Below the pieces are notes generated by a model, which was given only the letters and a program-made list of their open reading frames with translations, made no database searches and was not told the DNA's origin. A stretch of DNA of 64,000 nt, from assembly GCF_021869535.1 (NCBI RefSeq), contig NW_026262581.1, forward strand, positions 80,071,955 through 80,135,954, given 5' to 3'. The stretch comes from Mytilus californianus. Lineage: Eukaryota > Mollusca > Bivalvia > Mytilida > Mytilidae. Positions 54,601 through 60,600 of this stretch are shown in pieces (within the stretch, counting starts at the first letter, position 1; every line of letters begins with the position of its first letter). The position numbers were made by a program, and so were the translations under genes.

Positions 54601-57600
54601 TTAAGAAATAATTCATGGAAGCCATGGATTTGTAGGAAATTTACACATGGCCCAAGCCATGTGTAAATTTACAACAAATCTATGGCTTCCATGAATTATT
54701 TCGATTCTAATAGGACAAATATGGTCATTAAAAAACTGAAGCGAGGCAGGGTATGCTGTGTGTATGGCTATTCTTTTTTACCCCCTGATAGATAAAGCTA
54801 AAAATTTATAATAAATCTATAGCTTGCATGAATTGTTTCTTTAATAACCACTTGAAAAAATGTGTTTAATTCATTTAGTTCTCAACCCCAACAATTGCCA
54901 GTTTTAATTTACATTTTTTTCTCGTAAGCTACGGTCAAATCCACAAATTTCGTAACTAAGGAGCTGCAATGTTAACCTGCTGAAATCAGTAAATGTGCGA
55001 ATAATGCAATAGAATAGAAAATAAAACAACATCTACGGCAAAACTCCATTTTAATGCAATATTATTTGAATTTGGAGGGTTAACGCAACAGAATAACCTT
55101 CAGCTTTGGCATTTTCATTCGTATGACGTCATGTAAGTGTTCCTTGTGATAGCCAGCAGTAGCTGAAAATTACTTGTGCAATATGGAACTAGAATTGCTG
55201 TTGTTAATTGAATTGCATATGTTTAAAGAAAATGATTATACATCTGACTTTATATATACTGGTATGTGTCTTATTGATACTTCTGGTTTGTATATAGACA
55301 CAAATATCACACAAGTTTTGTCTTTATGTTGCAGATGATTTCACTTCTTCCAAGTAAAGTTATGAAACTTCTAGAATTTGTTGGATTCTCAGGAAATAAG
55401 GTAATGTTCACATAAGAAATCTGATTTTTTCAATCCATTAAAATAGTTTCTATTGCTCACATAAGACAGGAAGGGCCTCGATGGCCGAGTGGTCTGAGTA
55501 GCCGAACTACTTTATCACTAGCCTGTCAACACTGAGATTGTGAGTTTGAATCCTGCTCATAGTAGGTGCATTGGACTCCAATCTTAATTGACTAGGCATG
55601 TCAGTTTTCCTGCCAAAGCTCTGTGGTTTCCCTGGGCACTTCGGCTTCCTCCACTAATAAAAACTGATGGCCATGAAATAGCACAATAATGCTGAAAGTA
55701 GCGTGGGGCCTTGGTGGCCGAGTGGTCTAAGTAGTTACTACTGTAATCACTAGCCAGTCAACACTGAGGTTGTGAGTTTGAACCCTGCTCGTGCGGGTGC
55801 ACCCAACTAGGCTTGTCAGTTTTCCTATCGAAGGTCGTGGTTTTCTCCGGGCACTCCGGCTTCCTCCACCAATAAAAACTGGCCACCACGAAATAGCCCT
55901 AAAATCAATCAATCAATCTGAAAGTAGTGTTAAACAAAAAGAAGGTTCCAATCTTAGCTATCTGCAGCCATTGCTATAAAGAGAAATGTTGTAGAATAAT
56001 ACTCATTAATAAACTAATTTGACAAATGCATGCCAAAGTCTATCATAAGTGAGTCTTAGACTCAAGAGTACTGATTACACAAAATGACCCATTCCTTCAT
56101 CCAATATTTAATATAACACTCACCACAGATTATAGTCTTATATAACACATCTTTATCTCTGAAACCACTGATCTAATTAACATCAAACTTGCACTCATTC
56201 ATCTAGTTGTCACTCATTTTCATATTTGTCTGAAAAAGGATCCCAAGAAGTTTCCATCATTTTTAAAACTTTGAACTTTGGAGGTTGGAAAAGAAAAACA
56301 ATTCTGCAATGAATAGTTTTTTCCAGGATTCACACATTGTTGTCAATATAATGAAATTTTATGTGACTGTCATACAAGTGAGAGGCTTAGCTAGCCATAA
56401 AACCAGGTTTAATCCACCATTTTCTACATAAGGAAATACCTATACCAAGTCAGGAATATGACAGTTGTTTTCCATTCGTTTGATGTGTTTGAGCTTTTGA
56501 TTTTGCCGTTTGATAAGGGTTTTGAATTTTCCTTGGAGTTTGTTTTTTTTGTTGTTTTACTTTTCATGTGTTTAAATGTCTATGGACAATCCTGTTGAAT
56601 TTGACACTATTGTAAATAGGTGTAAATAATTGAACCACATGGCTTCTGACAGTAGTAAAGATAGAATTGTAAGTTAATTAAGTGAAACTCTAAATCTTGC
56701 CTGTAAATGGGCAAAATAAGTAGTAAACTGTTCTTATGTTAAAGATTTATTGTTAAGAAGTAAATAGCTGTCAAAAGGTGATTGGTCTGAAATACCATCT
56801 GATAATGAAAGTGAAGAAGAAAAAACCTACCTGTATATCTCTTAATGTAATTTTAATTCCTTGGCAGGCCTTATCAATTCTTTCTTTAATTTTGGCATGG
56901 TAATAATTATATAATGAAACTGAAACAAGGAATTACTTAAATCTGGAATAATTTTGAATTACAGAAATTGATAAGAAAAGTATGATGCGCGCATGGCTAA
57001 GGTTAATTTTACTTTCGCTGATATTTCAGCATGAACTAACTAACCCCCCTTAGCCATGCGTGCATGGCTAACCCTATTTAGTTGGGTTAGTTTTCAACAT
57101 ACATTTCTTATCAATTTTCCAGAATTCAAAATTATCCTAGATTCAAATAATTCCTTATTTTGAACAGATTTATGACTTTTGCTGAAAAAAGAAAACTTAT
57201 ATGTGTATCTGTCTCTGTTTTCAGAAAGCAGGATTACAAGCTTTACTTAAAGGAACAGAAGATTTATCAAGTCTAAGAGGCCCACTGTGTTCTATAATTC
57301 TAATAGCATATCATACAGTAGTTTGTTATGTTCTAGGTTGGTATATTTTAATCAATTGTAAGTTACAGATTATGATAATAATTGTTGTAACTTATTGATG
57401 ACAAATTTGAAGATTGATCTTGATGTATGAAAAGACAAACCAGGGAAATACTGTTTCCCTATATTAATCATGGTTTGCTAAACTTCTACTATTTCTTTTT
57501 TGAGCTTAACTTGTGGTGAAAGTTGTTGGTCTACCAAAGTTTAATATTGTTTTGGTAAACGTGTTATTATTGATCAAAACTGCGTACTAGTGAGTTTTTA

Positions 57601-60600
57601 TTAGGTTATATGAATATGGGTGGGTTTTCAAAGGAGTTTTTGTTGGACTGATTAAAATTCAACTACTAAATGAAATATTAATAATTGTTAAAAGAAAGTT
57701 CAGATTGGCACCAAAAATGCATGTCATTCTTATTTTATATTCAAAATGTACTATATTCCTTTATAATTATAAAAAAAATTGTCAACCTATTTTTTTGTGA
57801 AAAACATAGATACTGCCTCTTTAAAAAAAGTGTACTAAATATTGTTCTTAATTCTTTGAACTCCTGGCTTTTTATGCTTTTCATATTTTGAATGTGAGAC
57901 TTTATATCAAATTCATATAATTTTTTTTATGTGTCCAGGTTTAGGTGATGGTGACATTAGTTTGGCTGAAGAACTATTAAAACCATGTCTCAAACTTTAT
58001 CCTAAGGTAAGTAAATCAAAGTGCAGTTGTACACAAGCTGTGATCAACAAATGTAGGATTAGATTTTATCACTGATAATAGACATAGCCATGCACATTTA
58101 TAGTTGTCTCTTCTTCAGCAGTATTTTTGATTTTTACAAATTAATATTTTAGGTTTTGTCAAGAATTTGGCCACTTATATCTATTGTCAAATACTGAAAA
58201 GGATGATAATGAATTGGTGAAAAAAAATAATTCGAATGCAATTATTTTGTATCAATGGTTCTGATTTGATGACAACAAGGGTAAAATCCTCTATCTACCT
58301 GTCTGTAGCTAAGGGAAGCTGACATTTTGAATTCTGGAATGTATTGACATGTTATTTTTTCAATTATAAATAAAAAACTCACATTTTTCACCTAATAAAG
58401 TTCTTTTTATCTAATTTCATTACATTCTGAGGCATACAAGAAGCCTGAAAATGCCCAGTGTTTACATTTGAGGCTGGAAGCATACATGTGACGTCACCTT
58501 GTTTAGTTGCCAAAGACAATAAATAACATCATTTCGCGGAATTTTCCATTTATGAAATTTTACACAGAGGTAATGACTGAAATGGACTGATTCATTTATT
58601 TTGCATTAGAATAGAGATAACATATTGTATTTGAAGCTTGGTCTACGTAAAACTTGATTTTACTGTCGCAAATATCTGTTTACCAGCTACGCTCTGTGTC
58701 GCTAGGTAAACTCAGTTTGTGACAGTAAAACCCACGTTTTACGTAGGCCAAGCTTCAAATAATATATAGTTATCTCTTAAATTAGTGCAATTTTTTCACA
58801 GGAAAATAGTTGTGCCAAAGTTTGAATGTGTCCTAAAAATAGAATGGATTATTTCTAAAAACAGAATGAAATATTTTCACTTTTGATGGTATACACAGAG
58901 TCCCTTCATACATATATACCCTGTCATATAACACATACCTGTCAACTGACCCGTAATTTGTGGTTGTGACTTGTGAATAACCAACTCACCCAAGATTTTG
59001 GTGGGTGGCTGCCAAACAGTGTCGGTTCATTTACATGAAAACGCTTTGAAGAAATTTTTTCAAATTTAGATATGTTGTTTTCTACGACTAAATGAAGGTC
59101 AAGTTCAATATTCATGATTTTAGCTTTTCTCGTTGTTCAGTTGTAGCCCTTTCCCAAGAATTCAATTTTTGATGAATTAATCCATTTCTGTACAAAGGGA
59201 AATAACTCATTTTTTAAAAGATTTTTAAAAGACATTGTATTAATGATAAATGACATTTTGGATTTTTTTATATGTCCGTCAAAATTTTGACGGACGTATA
59301 ATGGTATACAAATGTCGTCTGTCCGTCTGTCTGTCTGTCCGTCTGTCCGTCTGTCTGTATGTCCGGCGTAAACATGTCGCACCGTAACTTGAGAACGACT
59401 TATCCAAATTTCATGAAACTTAACATAGTTGTTTCTTATGATGGTCAAACGATCTGTATACTTTTTGGTGAAAATAAGATTAAAAATTTTTGAGTTATGG
59501 GACTTAGTAACTAAAACAGGTGTGTGTTTTTTTTTCACATGTAGCGCCTTATCTCAAAAACAATTTATGATTATTGCTTAAAACTTTACACACTTCTTAG
59601 TTATATTAATCTTTAGATCTGTATACTTTTTGGTGATCAAAATTTTATTTTTGAGTTATTGAGTATTTTGTTAAAAAAGGGGAAGGGTTTTTCACATGTC
59701 GCGCCGTATCTCAAAAACGATTTATGACTATTGCTTAAAATTTTACACACTTCTTAGTTATATTAATCTAAACATCTGTATACTTTTTGGTTCTGATTCC
59801 AAATTTTATTTTAGAGATATTGATTTTTTTTTTTTTAAAAGGGGGGTTTTTCAAATGTCGCGCCGTATCTCAGAAACGATTTATGATTATTACTTTAAAT
59901 TTTACACACTTCTTAGTTATATTAATCTAAACATCTGTATACTTATTGGTTTTGATTCAAAATTTTATTTTAGAAATATTGATTTTTTAATTTTTTTAAA
60001 AAAGGGGGGTTTTCACATGTTGCGCCATATCTCAAAAACGATTTATGATTATTGCTTAAAATTTTACACACTTCTTAGTTATATTTATCTAAAGATCTGT
60101 ATACTTTTTGGTTTTGATTCAAAATTTTATTTTAGAGATATTGAGATTTTTGTAAAAAAAAGGGGGGTTTTCGCATGTCGCGCTGTATGTCAGAAACTAT
60201 TTATGATTATTGCATAAAAATTCACACACAAGACGACGGGCGAATCATGCGCTCATTGCGCAGCTGTTTATTTTCTTTTCTTTGGTAAATTGTTTGAAGA
60301 ATTTTGTGGTAGGTTTATTTGTTATTCTGTATAAACTAATTTTCTGAATGCGATAGATATAATATGAAGTGAACTCCTTTAATTAGATAAAAATCTATTT
60401 TTATTAAAGGATATATTTCATTACATTAAAAGTTGTTGACATTGATAGATAAGTTGCAGATCTATATTAGTGTGTGACAAATGAAAGAAAAAATATTTGG
60501 AACTATTGATTATATTTGATTATAATTTGAAAATAGATATACATTGTGCTACATCATATCTAAATTTAGAGAACTATTTTTAGTGATTATCTAATGTTAG

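Noticed and set aside
55705..55790. tRNA-Leu/Ser-like sequence with box A and box B
   Set aside because: No acceptor stem closure, an attached SINE body and (AATC)n tail, and sister copies in the window. It is a SINE head, not a tRNA gene.
57201..57398. Frame extending beyond TTC39 exon 9 on both sides
   Set aside because: The exon proper is 57225-57336, bounded by TTTTCAG and GTTGGT; residues outside do not match TTC39.
59696..60217. 173-codon plus-strand frame with three repeats of SRRISKTIYDY
   Set aside because: It tracks the roughly 160-bp units of a mobile array (period 159-162) and is not supported by splice or start signals.
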